Both the position numbers and the translations under genes were made by a program. From Saccharicrinis sp963677245 (GTDB lineage Bacteria > Bacteroidota > Bacteroidia > Bacteroidales > Marinilabiliaceae), in NCBI GenBank assembly GCA_963677245.1, contig OY781921.1, forward strand, positions 1,736,001-1,800,000: a stretch of DNA of 64,000 nucleotides, written 5' to 3'. Shown here piece by piece: positions 1 to 9,774 of this stretch (positions are counted from its first letter, which is position 1; the number at the start of each line of letters is the position of its first letter). Below the pieces are notes generated by a model, which had not been told where the DNA came from, ran no database searches, and saw nothing but the letters and a program-made list of their open reading frames with translations.

Positions 1-318
1 TTTTATAATTATTTGAGGGATAATTATGACTACATTGTAATTGATACCCCTCCTGTAGGAATTGTAACTGACGCTAATTATTTGCTTAAACTATCTGACA
101 TTGCCGTTTTTGTTGTTAGACAAAACTTTACCAGCATTCAAGGTTTTGAACAAGCCATGAGCGATATTATTAAACTATTCCCTGGTAAAATAACAACTAT
201 ACTGAATGACTATAAATATACCTGGGCTAATGCAGATTATCATGCAAATAACTCCTATAAAAACTACTATGCAGGACATCATAAACCAGAAAAAAAATTC
301 TTATGGTTTAAGTCTTAA
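1..318 (+). CDS. Tyrosine autokinase (Wzc/CpsD-like), C-terminal fragment
   Basis: Only the last ~105 residues are in the window; the frame is open through base 1, so the gene starts upstream. The segment YDYIVIDTPPVG is the Walker B region of bacterial tyrosine kinases (BY-kinases), which control chain length and export of capsule or exopolysaccharide from the inner membrane. The tail is rich in tyrosines (YKYTW, ADYH, SYKNYY), matching the C-terminal cluster these kinases autophosphorylate. It lies 32 bases before a Wzy-like polymerase, which supports the role. The N-terminal Wzz-type membrane domain and Walker A motif would lie outside the window and cannot be checked. Confidence 0.85.
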   Translation, partial: FYNYLRDNYDYIVIDTPPVGIVTDANYLLKLSDIAVFVVRQNFTSIQGFEQAMSDIIKLFPGKITTILNDYKYTWANADYHANNSYKNYYAGHHKPEKKFLWFKS

Positions 319-350
319 CCTAAAGAAAGCCTGCTAATAAGTTTTCAATT

Positions 351-1592
351 ATGTCTGAGCGTCTCTATAAGTTTTTTCAACATTCATTTTTCGACTATTT
401 GCTGGTTTATATGCTTATAGCGACAAGTGGGATTATGTTCTTTTATAAGAACGATGAAAATGTTGTGCTCAGTTTTTTATTAGCAGCTTTTGTATTTTTT
501 ATGCGAAGGAAAAAACTCGATCCTGCTTTTTTTCTGGTTATTGGATTATTTGTAGCTGTAGAAGCTCTTCAAATGACCTATTTTAATAACATTAGTATTA
601 TATCAACTATAGGTTCAATTGCTAAGTTAGGGTTGGCCTACTTTGTTGTTCGGGTAGCAGATAAAAAATTCATCAACATCTATATTAAAATCCTGTATTA
701 TTCTGCTATTATAAGTTTATTCTTTTACTTTTTAACTTTTGACAGCGGAATTACCAATTTTATCATTAAAAATATTGCTGTTCATTTTAAACCTATTTTC
801 TCTTTACCATCTAACCTTCGATATGCTTATTCTCCAAATTTAATTGTATACAACTATAATTACGAGCACGTAGCCTGGTTTAGAAACGTAGGCCCTTTCT
901 GGGAATCCGGAGCCTTTGGTGTCTATTTGAACTTTGCCTTAATGTTTAATATTATTCAAAATAAAAACATTTTTAACAAGGTAAATTTAATTTTACTTAT
1001 CACCATTGGAACTACTTTATCAACTGCGGCTTATCTGGCCTTATTCTTTTTTGTATTTGGATATTATATGCTTCGAAAAGATATCAAATACAAACTGGTT
1101 TATATTGTATTAGCAGGATCATTATCCTTATATGGCTTTTTTACCTTGTCTTTTATGCAGGATAAAATAGAACAAAGTATTGCTGATTCCGATGATAATA
1201 CCAAAAATCGATTTGGTAGTGCGAAAGTTGATTTACAGGTTTTTTCAATGAGTCCTGTTTTTGGCTTAGGTAGAACCGAAAAAATAAAAGATCAGGTTAG
1301 CCGTAAATTAGGAGTGCTTTCACATCGTAACAATGGAATAACAGGGTTGTTATCTTCTTATGGAATCATTGTTTTTCTATTTTATTTTGTTTCCTATTAT
1401 TTTTCATTCCTCAGGTATATAAAATATCATTATAAATTTTCTAACGCACAGCTGGTTGCCTTCCTGTTTTTATTTACAGTGTTTCTGATAGGCTTCTCTC
1501 AGCGTATCTTTTTATACCCGTTTTTTTACTCCCTAACATTTGCTTATCTAGTCAAATACGACAGAATTGAGATAGAAGAACCTGAAGAATAG
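351..1592 (+). CDS. Wzy-like O-antigen/exopolysaccharide polymerase
   Basis: A 413-residue integral membrane protein with about ten hydrophobic segments and a long loop near residues 155-185 containing FRNVGPFWESGAFGVYLN. A similar G-P-F-x-E-x-G-x-F pattern is common in oligosaccharide repeat-unit polymerases and O-antigen ligases. The likely role is joining lipid-linked repeat units at the periplasmic face of the inner membrane. It follows the tyrosine kinase and precedes glycosyltransferases, the usual order in Wzx/Wzy-type exopolysaccharide loci. Sequence conservation in this family is weak, so polymerase versus ligase is not decided. Confidence 0.75.
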   Translation: MSERLYKFFQHSFFDYLLVYMLIATSGIMFFYKNDENVVLSFLLAAFVFFMRRKKLDPAFFLVIGLFVAVEALQMTYFNNISIISTIGSIAKLGLAYFVVRVADKKFINIYIKILYYSAIISLFFYFLTFDSGITNFIIKNIAVHFKPIFSLPSNLRYAYSPNLIVYNYNYEHVAWFRNVGPFWESGAFGVYLNFALMFNIIQNKNIFNKVNLILLITIGTTLSTAAYLALFFFVFGYYMLRKDIKYKLVYIVLAGSLSLYGFFTLSFMQDKIEQSIADSDDNTKNRFGSAKVDLQVFSMSPVFGLGRTEKIKDQVSRKLGVLSHRNNGITGLLSSYGIIVFLFYFVSYYFSFLRYIKYHYKFSNAQLVAFLFLFTVFLIGFSQRIFLYPFFYSLTFAYLVKYDRIEIEEPEE

Positions 1593-1743
1593 AACTTAAA
1601 TTGGCAAATCAGATTGTTTATCAAAGAATTCTGTATGTACGGCATTATTTAGATTAATTATACAATAATAATTGCAAATTTGTTACTCAACTGATTATTG
1701 GGGATTTTCCAAATGATCATCTCAGAATTAGACCTATTTTCCG

Positions 1744-3021
1744 ATGAAAACAAAAGTACTTTGGTTCTCGAACCATGTTTTTTCATATGAGAGTTCTGAA
1801 AAAATAGAACTCAACCGAAACTCAGGCCGAGGCTGGGTATCTGCGCTTGAATATGCATTAAGACAATACGATGAATATGAATTAGCTATAGCATTTCCTG
1901 ACAACTCCATCACCTCTATTCAAAAAGAAGAATATGACAACAGAGTTGTTTATAGAATTCCTTTTCCAGAAAGTAAAATCAAAAGATGGAAAAACCGTTT
2001 CTTAGGAAAGCTGGAAGGCGAAGATATTATTCAAAACCACATTAAAGTGGTAGAAGATTATCAACCCGATTTAATTCATATTTATGGTACCGAAAATAGT
2101 TTTGGGAAAATAATCAATAAGGTTGATGCTCCTATAATCATGGATTTGCAAGGAATACTTTCTTCTATCGTATTAAAATGGTATTCCAGTATTTCTAAGT
2201 TTGAATCGTTTATTTATTCCAGCTTATTCGCGATTATTAATATTAAAACACACTATCACGATTACAAAATAAAGGTAAAAAGAGGAGAACGCGAGAAAGA
2301 TATATTAAGCAATGCTCAATATGTCACCGGCAGAACGCATTGGGATAAAAACATTTCAAAAGCCTTAGCTCCAAATGCTCACTATATGAGTTGCAGCAGG
2401 GTAATAAAAGATGATTATTGGAATACCGATTGGTCAATGCCCAATAATAATGAATTACATCTTCTTTCTATTATGAACGAAGATTTTTATAAAGGTTTGG
2501 ACGTGGTTGTAAAAACATGCCAAATATTAGAAAAAAATAACATTCCATATAAGTGGAAAATTGTTGGTATTACCCCAAAGTCTGACTACGTAAAAATTGT
2601 ATATCGCAAAATAGGTGTAAAACCGAATCAATTAAATATTGAATTCTGCGGAAAAAAGTCGAGTAAAGAAATTGCAAATCTTCTGACAGAAACCAATTTC
2701 TTTATACATCCTTCATATATCGAAAACTCACCGAATAGCGTTTGCGAAGCTATGGTTGCAGGAGCTCCGGTTATTGCAACTCAGGTTGGAGGCGTTGGCA
2801 GCTTTATTAAACATGACGTTAGTGGCTGGATGTTTCAGGAAGGGGATTACACCATGTTGGCAGGTTTACTTGGGTATCTGAATGTGCAAAAAGATCATGT
2901 ATTAAAAGTCTGTTACGAAGGAAAAACCGTAGCCCGCAAAAGACATAATCTAGAGAAAATCTTAAATGATACCATATCCAACTATCAATACGTTTTACAA
3001 AAAGAAAGAAAAAACCAATAA
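1744..3021 (+). CDS. Glycosyltransferase family 4 (GT-B fold)
   Basis: A 425-residue retaining-type glycosyltransferase. The C-terminal nucleotide-sugar-binding half contains PSYIENSPNSVCEAMVAGAP from about residue 323, the GT4 pattern E-x7-E, followed by GGV. The N-terminal half starts with an acceptor-side motif containing NSGRGW. It probably adds one sugar to the lipid-linked repeat unit on the cytoplasmic face of the membrane. It is separated from the next glycosyltransferase by only 2 bases, so the two are likely cotranslated. Donor and acceptor cannot be read from sequence. Confidence 0.85.
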   Translation: MKTKVLWFSNHVFSYESSEKIELNRNSGRGWVSALEYALRQYDEYELAIAFPDNSITSIQKEEYDNRVVYRIPFPESKIKRWKNRFLGKLEGEDIIQNHIKVVEDYQPDLIHIYGTENSFGKIINKVDAPIIMDLQGILSSIVLKWYSSISKFESFIYSSLFAIINIKTHYHDYKIKVKRGEREKDILSNAQYVTGRTHWDKNISKALAPNAHYMSCSRVIKDDYWNTDWSMPNNNELHLLSIMNEDFYKGLDVVVKTCQILEKNNIPYKWKIVGITPKSDYVKIVYRKIGVKPNQLNIEFCGKKSSKEIANLLTETNFFIHPSYIENSPNSVCEAMVAGAPVIATQVGGVGSFIKHDVSGWMFQEGDYTMLAGLLGYLNVQKDHVLKVCYEGKTVARKRHNLEKILNDTISNYQYVLQKERKNQ

Positions 3022-3023
3022 GT

Positions 3024-3905
3024 ATGCATTTAGTTATTGTACTTCCTACCTATAATAGAAGGGACTTACTAAAAAGTACCGTAAGCCAGCTTATTGAGCA
3101 AAGCCAGCTTTTAGTAGGTGTAAAAACAGATATTATTGTGGTGGTTGATGGCTCAACAGATGGTTCAACAGAAATGTTAAAGGAAACATTTCCGGAAGTT
3201 CATATTGTGTTGGGTAATGGTTCCTGGTTTTACACTAAAAGTATGAATGAAGGATTTAAATATGCTTCATCATTGAATCCTGATTATGTTCTCACTTTAA
3301 ATGATGATATTATTTTAGGTGAAAACTATTTATCCGAGATGGTCGCATCTATCAACAAAGTGGATGAAGGGAGTATTATTGGATGCGTTGCTTTAACAGA
3401 GCAAACTCCTCATAAAGTATTATTCAGCGGAGTAAAAAAATATATTCGTTGGCGACAAAAGCATATTAAATACCATTCTAACTTTAAAGAGGTTGAAATG
3501 AATGAACTTAAGGGTATTTATCCTTCCGAAGTTCTGCCCGGAAGAGGAATGCTTATTCCCTTTAAAGTTCTGGAGGATCTCAACTATTTCGACGAGTATT
3601 TTATACAATATCACTCAGATACTGATTTTTGTTTAAGAGCTGGCAAAGCTGGCCATAAGGTATATATATCCTGGGATGCTAAACTTTTAAGTTATATTGA
3701 GGAAACCGCAGGTGCTACCTCATATATGAAAACTTCATGGTCTAAGTTTCTTAAAAGTTATTTCAATATCTACTCCAGAGTTTATATTCCACAAAAGTCA
3801 ACCCTGTTTTGCCGACATGGGTCTGTTTTTTTATGGCCAATTACCATGACTATCTTTTTCATGGCAACATTCAAAGCATTCTTATTCAACAAAAAACTAG
3901 TCTGA
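3024..3905 (+). CDS. Glycosyltransferase family 2 (GT-A fold)
   Basis: A 293-residue inverting-type glycosyltransferase. It opens with VLPTYNRRD (residues 5-13), then VVDGSTDGS near residue 41 and LNDDI near residue 92, the nucleotide- and metal-binding acidic motif. A hydrophobic stretch near the C-terminus (SVFLWPITMTIFFMATF) may anchor it to the membrane. It sits 2 bases after the preceding GT4 gene in the exopolysaccharide operon and probably extends the repeat unit. Rhamnosyltransferase-like members share this layout, but the sugar is unknown. Confidence 0.85.
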   Translation: MHLVIVLPTYNRRDLLKSTVSQLIEQSQLLVGVKTDIIVVVDGSTDGSTEMLKETFPEVHIVLGNGSWFYTKSMNEGFKYASSLNPDYVLTLNDDIILGENYLSEMVASINKVDEGSIIGCVALTEQTPHKVLFSGVKKYIRWRQKHIKYHSNFKEVEMNELKGIYPSEVLPGRGMLIPFKVLEDLNYFDEYFIQYHSDTDFCLRAGKAGHKVYISWDAKLLSYIEETAGATSYMKTSWSKFLKSYFNIYSRVYIPQKSTLFCRHGSVFLWPITMTIFFMATFKAFLFNKKLV

Positions 3906-3967
3906 TTTATATCGTGAATTACAAATAAGTGCTGTTGATTTATTCAAAACAATAAAAAACCTGAAAC

Positions 3968-5035
3968 ATGAAGAATCTAATACTTTTTGATCAAGATACA
4001 TTACATTACCGCCAGTCTATCTATAAACAGTTTAGAAAAGTATTTGCCGAACTAGGTTATAATCTCATTGTGGTTTATGATTTAAAAAACAATAAGATTG
4101 AAGAGGACACTGACTTTTTTATAGGTGAAAATTACTCTTATAAAAATTGCGTTGCGCAGTTAAAAAAATACAAACCAGAAATCATTATTCAGTTTATTTG
4201 GCTTAAATATAAGTTCCTGTTTCCATTCATGTTTTACTGTAAATTCAATGGTATCAAATCCATTTTATGGTCTCATGGTATCAATATGCAAAACAAACAA
4301 CAGAAACTTAAAAATCAACTTTACTATTTGAGACAAAGACTTGCCAGTGCTCAAATTATTTATACACCAAATGAAGTTCAATATACAATTGAACCTCGTA
4401 AAAAAATGTTTATCGCGAATAATGCTTTACACTATGATGATTTTCCAAAAATAGAGAAAACAAAAGAAGAGCTTAAAAAAGAGATGGGTTTTGAAGGTAA
4501 AAAAGTCATTCTTTGTGTAGGTAGATTAAGCACTCATAATAGAAAAGTAGATTTATTATTTGATGGTTTCAAACTGATTAAGGATGAAAACGTCCATCTT
4601 GCGGTGGTGGGTACCGGAGTTACTGAAGAGCAGCAACAAAACCTAAATGATCATCCAAGATGTAAATTCTTTGGACCGGTATTCGACCCTATTGAGATAA
4701 ATAAGATTTACAAAATGGCCGATTTATTTGTTATGCCAGGAGGTGTTGGTCTGGCAATCAATCATGCTTTTTACCACAGTCTACCTATTTTAATTGAAAA
4801 CGTAAACCACTCTCCTGAAGCTTATTACTTAATTTCTGGAGAAAACGGATATATTTTTAATAAAGCAGACGCGCAAGACCTAGCAGACAAAGCCATGGAT
4901 ATTTTAGCCGACCCTGATAAATACAAAACCTTTAGTGAAAATGCTAAAAAAACAACAACAGAGGGAGAAGCCTCTTTTGAAAAAATGACTGCTGGATTTG
5001 TAAATGCCATTAAATATCTAAGTCAAAAAAACTAA
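3968..5035 (+). CDS. Glycosyltransferase family 4
   Basis: A 355-residue protein with a GT4 C-terminal domain: VGRLSTHNRKVDLL near residue 183 binds the donor, and MPGGVGLAINHAFYHSLPI near residue 254 takes the place of the usual E-x7-E segment. The second glutamate is not obvious, so this is a divergent member. The N-terminal half has WSHGINM, a typical acceptor-side signature. It is the third glycosyltransferase of the forward block and probably acts in the cytoplasm on the lipid-linked intermediate. The start is the ATG following a 62-base gap. Confidence 0.8.
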   Translation: MKNLILFDQDTLHYRQSIYKQFRKVFAELGYNLIVVYDLKNNKIEEDTDFFIGENYSYKNCVAQLKKYKPEIIIQFIWLKYKFLFPFMFYCKFNGIKSILWSHGINMQNKQQKLKNQLYYLRQRLASAQIIYTPNEVQYTIEPRKKMFIANNALHYDDFPKIEKTKEELKKEMGFEGKKVILCVGRLSTHNRKVDLLFDGFKLIKDENVHLAVVGTGVTEEQQQNLNDHPRCKFFGPVFDPIEINKIYKMADLFVMPGGVGLAINHAFYHSLPILIENVNHSPEAYYLISGENGYIFNKADAQDLADKAMDILADPDKYKTFSENAKKTTTEGEASFEKMTAGFVNAIKYLSQKN

Positions 5036-5200
5036 AAACATATTAAGGCTTAATTAAAGGGATTTCCCTGAATGATTAGAGCTCAAATCTAAAAAAGAAA
5101 TAAGTAAGCGCATGAAACGACCATCTAAACTTTAATTATTCAAAAAACGAATGGTTCTGTTTTTCTGGAGTTACATGCAGCAAATGAAAATATTAAACGC

Positions 5201-6409
5201 ATGAAAGATTTTAGTGCTAAAGAATTAAAAGATTCTATTATAAAATTTTCGAATTGGCTTGACAACTATGGTGACTTGTCGTATGATTTAAACGACTTCA
5301 ATAGTTCCAAAGCTGGTAATTTTGTTAGAAAAGTATACTATAAAAATAAATTAATAGGGGCTCCTCTTGCGCTTGCGGCTTTATTGCAAGACACTTTCCT
5401 TCCTTCTTTACGAAAGATATATGCAAAGCCTCATCGCGAAGCCATTGGAGATGCACAATATGCTTTGGGATACCTGAATCTATATAAAAAAACAAATGAT
5501 TCAAAGTATTTAAAGCGAGCTGAAGAATTTCTACAAGTCTTAATAGAAACCGCAGTTCCAGGTTATTCGGGAATGTGCTGGGGTTACACCTATGGATGGC
5601 AAACTACAGACGGATACTGGCCTCCTAAAACCCCTGTATTAACGGTTACGCCATATTGTTTCTGGGCATTCAAAAAATATTATGAAATAACGAAAAAGCC
5701 GGAAACACTGGAAATTCTAAAATCAATTGCTGATTTTGCCAGTAAAGATTTAAAAAGGCTTGATCTCCCCAATGGTACACATTGTTACAGTTATAGTACC
5801 ATCGACAACCGACTTGTGATTAACTCTAATGGTTACTTGGCTGCTTTATTACTTGATGCTTATAGTTTGATTAAAGATGAGTCCTATAAAGAGGTTGCGG
5901 ACACCTGCATAGAGTTTATATTATCATACCAGGAAGAAGATGGTAAATGGTATTATGAACCTGTTGGAAACAGAGATCGATTTGTGGATAACTTTCATAC
6001 ATGCTTTGTCTTGAAGGCTTTATACAAATGTTACCAACATACTCAAAGACAAGATATTTTAACTGCAGTTGAAAAAGGTTATGATTATTATCGCAAGCAT
6101 CTTATTGCTAAAGATAATACACCAATCCACTTTGCTATTCAAAAGCATAATAAACTCAGAAAGTATGAGATGTATGATTTTGCAGAGGGAATAAAAGTTG
6201 GAGTATTACTTAAAAATGAAATTGATGGCAGTTTTGACCTGGCTGAAAAGCTCGCTTCTTTTTTAATTAGAAAGCATCAATTAAAAGATGGCCATTTTGT
6301 AACCCGTGTAACCAACTTAAACACGCGTCATAAAATGCCATTCCATAGATGGCCTCAATCGCAAATCTTTAATGCTTTATGCGAGATGCTGTTAGCATAT
6401 GAAGATTAA
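5201..6409 (+). CDS. Alpha/alpha-toroid protein of an exopolysaccharide locus, function unknown
   Basis: A 402-residue soluble protein without signal peptide. It carries repeated helix-pair segments with aromatic and Gly-rich turns (SGMCWGYTYGWQTTDGYW near residue 125, YQEEDGKWYYEP near 246, KDGHFVTRV near 364). This resembles six-hairpin glycosidase or terpenoid-cyclase-like toroids, in which a barrel of paired helices binds sugars or lipids. I cannot name a catalytic residue or substrate. Position between glycosyltransferases and a formyltransferase suggests it modifies or trims the polysaccharide precursor. Relatives sometimes carry unrelated-sounding automatic names, which I would not trust here. 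Confidence 0.6.
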   Translation: MKDFSAKELKDSIIKFSNWLDNYGDLSYDLNDFNSSKAGNFVRKVYYKNKLIGAPLALAALLQDTFLPSLRKIYAKPHREAIGDAQYALGYLNLYKKTNDSKYLKRAEEFLQVLIETAVPGYSGMCWGYTYGWQTTDGYWPPKTPVLTVTPYCFWAFKKYYEITKKPETLEILKSIADFASKDLKRLDLPNGTHCYSYSTIDNRLVINSNGYLAALLLDAYSLIKDESYKEVADTCIEFILSYQEEDGKWYYEPVGNRDRFVDNFHTCFVLKALYKCYQHTQRQDILTAVEKGYDYYRKHLIAKDNTPIHFAIQKHNKLRKYEMYDFAEGIKVGVLLKNEIDGSFDLAEKLASFLIRKHQLKDGHFVTRVTNLNTRHKMPFHRWPQSQIFNALCEMLLAYED

Positions 6410-6439
6410 TTAGATGTTTATTTAAGGTATTTTAGTTCA

Positions 6440-7342
6440 ATGAAATTAGCGATAGTAACCAACAAACAACTTCATCATAAATACTTTGTTGCTGAATTAT
6501 ATAAAAGATTCAATGTTGAAGTAATCATACATCCTACTGGTAAATCAGAGGGGAAAATACAGACGCTAAAGAGCAAGCGTTTTTTTATGTATGGCTGGTT
6601 TTGGTTTTTTCTTAAAATGCTTAGCTTATTGTATAATAAGATTTCATCTCTTAGTATGCATAAGCAGCTAAATAAAAATGAAGGTAGATTTTTTAAGAAA
6701 TATGAAGCTGAATACTTAAAGATACCAGGTGAAAAAATTCATGAACTAGAAACCGTTAATTCCACTGAAGCAATAGACATCATTAAAAACAACGACATTG
6801 ATATCATTTGCTTTTTAGGTGGAGATATCGCTCGTAAAGATTTTATTAATGCAGCTAAAGTGTGCAGCTTAAATTATCATAGTGGAATTTCTCCATTTTA
6901 CAACGGTAATAAAACTATATTTCATGCAGTTAAGGACTACCGGCCAAATTTTGCTGGCGGAACATTAATGTATATCACTGAACGTATTGATGGTGGTGGA
7001 ATATTATCCCATTATTTGCCTGCAATTAACGAATCGGATAGTGCAGCTTCTATATTTATGAAAGGTATTCAGGGAGCAGTAGAATTATACACTCACTTTT
7101 TAGCAAATATTCAATCTCAAGCGCTTCCTTCCGGAGTCATTCAAAAAAGATCATTTAAATATGTTAGAAATATAGATTGGACCATTGTTGATGATATTAA
7201 ACTTTCTGTATTTGAAAAAAGTAATCAAATAAGAATATATCAAAGAGATGAGCAAACAATTGCCTATTACGATTTGAAATCAGAAGACATTAATGAGGTA
7301 TACAAAAGAGCCTTAAACGAAATTCTAAAAAAGAATAAATGA
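6440..7342 (+). CDS. Formyltransferase-family protein (sugar N-formyltransferase candidate)
   Basis: A 300-residue protein whose middle part matches the formyltransferase domain: NYHSGISPFYNGN from about residue 144 supplies the Asn and His of the active site, and the stretch from AGGTLM to DGGGIL corresponds to the conserved strand and loop in methionyl-tRNA formyltransferase and sugar formyltransferases. It lacks the C-terminal tRNA-binding domain expected of a housekeeping Fmt. The likely reaction is transfer of a formyl group from 10-formyltetrahydrofolate to an amino sugar. Its last codons overlap the next gene, a polysaccharide deacetylase, by 4 bases (ATGA), so de-N-acetylation followed by N-formylation is an attractive idea. 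Confidence 0.7.
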   Translation: MKLAIVTNKQLHHKYFVAELYKRFNVEVIIHPTGKSEGKIQTLKSKRFFMYGWFWFFLKMLSLLYNKISSLSMHKQLNKNEGRFFKKYEAEYLKIPGEKIHELETVNSTEAIDIIKNNDIDIICFLGGDIARKDFINAAKVCSLNYHSGISPFYNGNKTIFHAVKDYRPNFAGGTLMYITERIDGGGILSHYLPAINESDSAASIFMKGIQGAVELYTHFLANIQSQALPSGVIQKRSFKYVRNIDWTIVDDIKLSVFEKSNQIRIYQRDEQTIAYYDLKSEDINEVYKRALNEILKKNK

Positions 7343-8340
7343 AGAAGATAATTAGTTTAATAGGTTTCTTGATATATCATACTAGCATTCTAAAACGTTT
7401 ACTTCTGTTTTTAAGTGGTAATAGGTATCGCATATTATATTATCATATAGTTACTGATAATGTGCCGGACTATTATTTCAAAGACAAAGGAATTTCGGTT
7501 AAAGATTTTAAAAATCAGATCAGTTATTTTAAGCGTTTTTACAAGTTTATAAACATCGAAGAAGCCATTACCAAACATGAAAAAGGAGAATCATTAAAAG
7601 GTTATATGACCATTACAACAGATGATGGTTTTATAGAGAATTATACCATTATAGCTCCTTATTTAAAAGAGAATAATATTCCAGCCACATTCTATTTAAT
7701 AGACAAATGTATTGACAACAAACATTTAATGTGGAGAAACAAGCTTATATATATACAAAATACCTTAGGCATCAAAGAGTCAGTTTCTTTAGCCTATGAT
7801 TTTGCAGAACAAAACTCAATATCCCAGCCAAAGAAAAATGAAAATATCATGTCTTGGTCAAAAAGAGTGTTTTCTATGGATCAAAAAGAGATCTTAACCG
7901 ATCGTTATTGGAACTATTGTAAAATGGAGCCAATTGAAAAACTTTTAGAGACTCAAAAACCATATATGAGTAGCATACAAATTAAAGAACTAATCAGCCA
8001 GGGGTTTGATTTAGGAGCACACAGTTTAACTCACCCATATTCTGAATTTCTTGGTTATGATGAACTTGAAAAAGAAATAAACGAATCCGTTGATCAAATA
8101 AAACAAAAATTTGGAGTAAAAGTAAGTACTTTTAGTTACCCTTTTGGATCCAGACCATCCAAAGATATGGAGCAAAGATATATCGACAATAACAAATCAA
8201 AAATTAAAGGTTTAGTAGGAATAAAAAGTAACTTAAAAACAAATAACCCTTTAAAGTGGGAAAGAGATTTACAGGAATTAGATAAGTACGAAGCTTCCTT
8301 TAGGTTTTTTGTTTTACCATTATTAAGAATGACTAAATAA
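7339..8340 (+). CDS. Polysaccharide deacetylase (NodB/CE4-like)
   Basis: A 333-residue protein. TTDDGF near residue 93 is the CE4 motif 1 with the catalytic base and metal-binding aspartates, GAHSLTHPY near residue 225 is motif 2 with the two metal-ligand histidines, and SYPFGSRP near residue 265 corresponds to motif 3. A hydrophobic stretch at residues 1-28 is probably a membrane anchor. The reaction would be metal-dependent removal of N-acetyl groups from amino sugars. Translation is coupled to the upstream formyltransferase by an ATGA overlap. Confidence 0.8.
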   Translation: MKKIISLIGFLIYHTSILKRLLLFLSGNRYRILYYHIVTDNVPDYYFKDKGISVKDFKNQISYFKRFYKFINIEEAITKHEKGESLKGYMTITTDDGFIENYTIIAPYLKENNIPATFYLIDKCIDNKHLMWRNKLIYIQNTLGIKESVSLAYDFAEQNSISQPKKNENIMSWSKRVFSMDQKEILTDRYWNYCKMEPIEKLLETQKPYMSSIQIKELISQGFDLGAHSLTHPYSEFLGYDELEKEINESVDQIKQKFGVKVSTFSYPFGSRPSKDMEQRYIDNNKSKIKGLVGIKSNLKTNNPLKWERDLQELDKYEASFRFFVLPLLRMTK

Positions 8341-8603
8341 TTACTTAAACATCTCAATAAAAACACACAACACAAAATGAGAAAAACGAACTTTATTTTA
8401 AGCTTTATGTTTCCGTATTGCGAACATATCCGATTTAAAGAATTATTTAAATCCAATATTTACTATTGAAAACAATTTTATTACAATATTAACCTCAGTC
8501 TAATATTATAATTAGTTAAACCAAAAGATAAACTATAGTTAGAAATCCATTTACATTGAGTATTTAAATATTTTATTGCTAACTATAAGCAAAACAAACA
8601 AAG
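8341..8603. other. AT-rich intergenic stretch with an inverted repeat
   Basis: No gene is supported in these 263 bases. Arms TATAGTTAG (8534-8542) and CTAACTATA (8579-8587) form an inverted repeat with a 36-base spacer, ending 16 bases before the start of the DUF354 gene. It could be an operator or a leader structure. The only long reading frame here is antisense to the end of the deacetylase gene and has no protein-like features. Confidence 0.4.
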
Positions 8604-9710
8604 ATGAAGATACTTATTGATATAAATCACCCGGCTCATATTCACTTATTCAAGAATTTTGCATGGAATATGGAGGATAAGGGACATGAAATATTCTTTA
8701 CGACCAGAAAAAAAGAAGTAACTATTGAATTACTTGACTCTTACAAGTTTAAATATAAGTCTTTTGGAAATCATAGAAAAAGTCTTCTTGGCAAGCTTTT
8801 AGGATTTATCAAATTTGATTTTAAACTTTTACTAACATCATTAAAGTTTAAACCTGATTTATATCTAACCATGGGAGGAATGTATGCCGGTCAGGTATCA
8901 TGGCTATTAAGAAAACCTCATATTGCCCTGGATGATACTGAACATGCCAAATTTCATCATATGTTTTACGTTCCCTTCACTGAAGTATGCTTAAATCCGG
9001 TATGCTTTCATAAGGATTTTGGCAGTAAAAAACAGATATTTTATAATGGGTATCACGAACTTGCTTATTTACACCCTAATAGATTTACACCAGAAATCTC
9101 AATTTTAGAAAAATTAGGAGTAAAAGAAGGTGACAAGTATGTATTCGTTCGTTTTGTATCCTGGGATGCTTCTCATGATATTGGACATGGAGGATTATCC
9201 CTTGAAGGTAAAATAAAACTAGTTAAAGACTTGTCTGCTTATGCAAAAGTGTTTATTTCATCGGAAGGTAAATTGCCAGAAGAACTTGAAGAGTATCGTC
9301 TAAAAACGGCTCCAGAACTTGTTCATCATGTGTTGCAATATGCAACCTTATTTATTGGAGAAGGATCAACAATGGCTTCTGAAGCTGCATGTTTGGGAAC
9401 CCCTGGTATTTATATCAACAGTTTAGAAGTTGGATATTGTACTGAGCAGGAAGAATATAACCTTGTTTATAATTTTAGAACTGCAGAAGGAGCGACTGAA
9501 AAAGCATTAGAATTAATTAAGGACAATGAATTAGATAAAAAGTCTGCAATAGCCAAAAACAAAATGCTTTCTGAAAAAATTGATGTAACTGCCTTTTTAG
9601 AATGGTTTGTGGAGAATTATCCTAACAGTGTTAAGACCATGAAAGAAAACAAAGATTATGACAAAAATTTCATTTCTGTTGAAAATGAAAAATTAATCTC
9701 TATTACATAA
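8604..9710 (+). CDS. DUF354 family protein (GT-B-like, possible glycosyltransferase)
   Basis: A 368-residue protein that opens with KILIDINHPAHIHLFKNF, the hallmark of DUF354. Members resemble UDP-GlcNAc 2-epimerases and GT-B glycosyltransferases, and no reaction is firmly established as far as I know. The segment LFIGEGSTMASEAACLGTP (about residues 252-270) is the typical nucleotide-sugar pocket of the fold. It is the last forward gene of the exopolysaccharide block and ends at a bidirectional terminator. A longer leader precedes it, so it may have its own promoter. Confidence 0.75.
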   Translation: MKILIDINHPAHIHLFKNFAWNMEDKGHEIFFTTRKKEVTIELLDSYKFKYKSFGNHRKSLLGKLLGFIKFDFKLLLTSLKFKPDLYLTMGGMYAGQVSWLLRKPHIALDDTEHAKFHHMFYVPFTEVCLNPVCFHKDFGSKKQIFYNGYHELAYLHPNRFTPEISILEKLGVKEGDKYVFVRFVSWDASHDIGHGGLSLEGKIKLVKDLSAYAKVFISSEGKLPEELEEYRLKTAPELVHHVLQYATLFIGEGSTMASEAACLGTPGIYINSLEVGYCTEQEEYNLVYNFRTAEGATEKALELIKDNELDKKSAIAKNKMLSEKIDVTAFLEWFVENYPNSVKTMKENKDYDKNFISVENEKLISIT

Positions 9711-9738
9711 AATAGGAATTCTAATATCTAATAAAAAA

Positions 9739-9774
9739 ACAAAAGTAAATCTTAAAGATTTACTTTTGTTTTTA
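9739..9774. terminator. Bidirectional terminator between converging exopolysaccharide blocks
   Basis: Arms ACAAAAGTAAATC (9739-9751) and GATTTACTTTTGT (9757-9769) pair perfectly around a 5-base loop, with A-runs before and T-runs after. It serves the forward DUF354 gene and the reverse GT4 gene; the loop contains the stop codon of the latter. Confidence 0.85.

Noticed and set aside
8136..8456. A 106-residue minus-strand reading frame
   Set aside because: It overlaps the C-terminus of the deacetylase in antisense, and the rest is random-looking and AT-rich.
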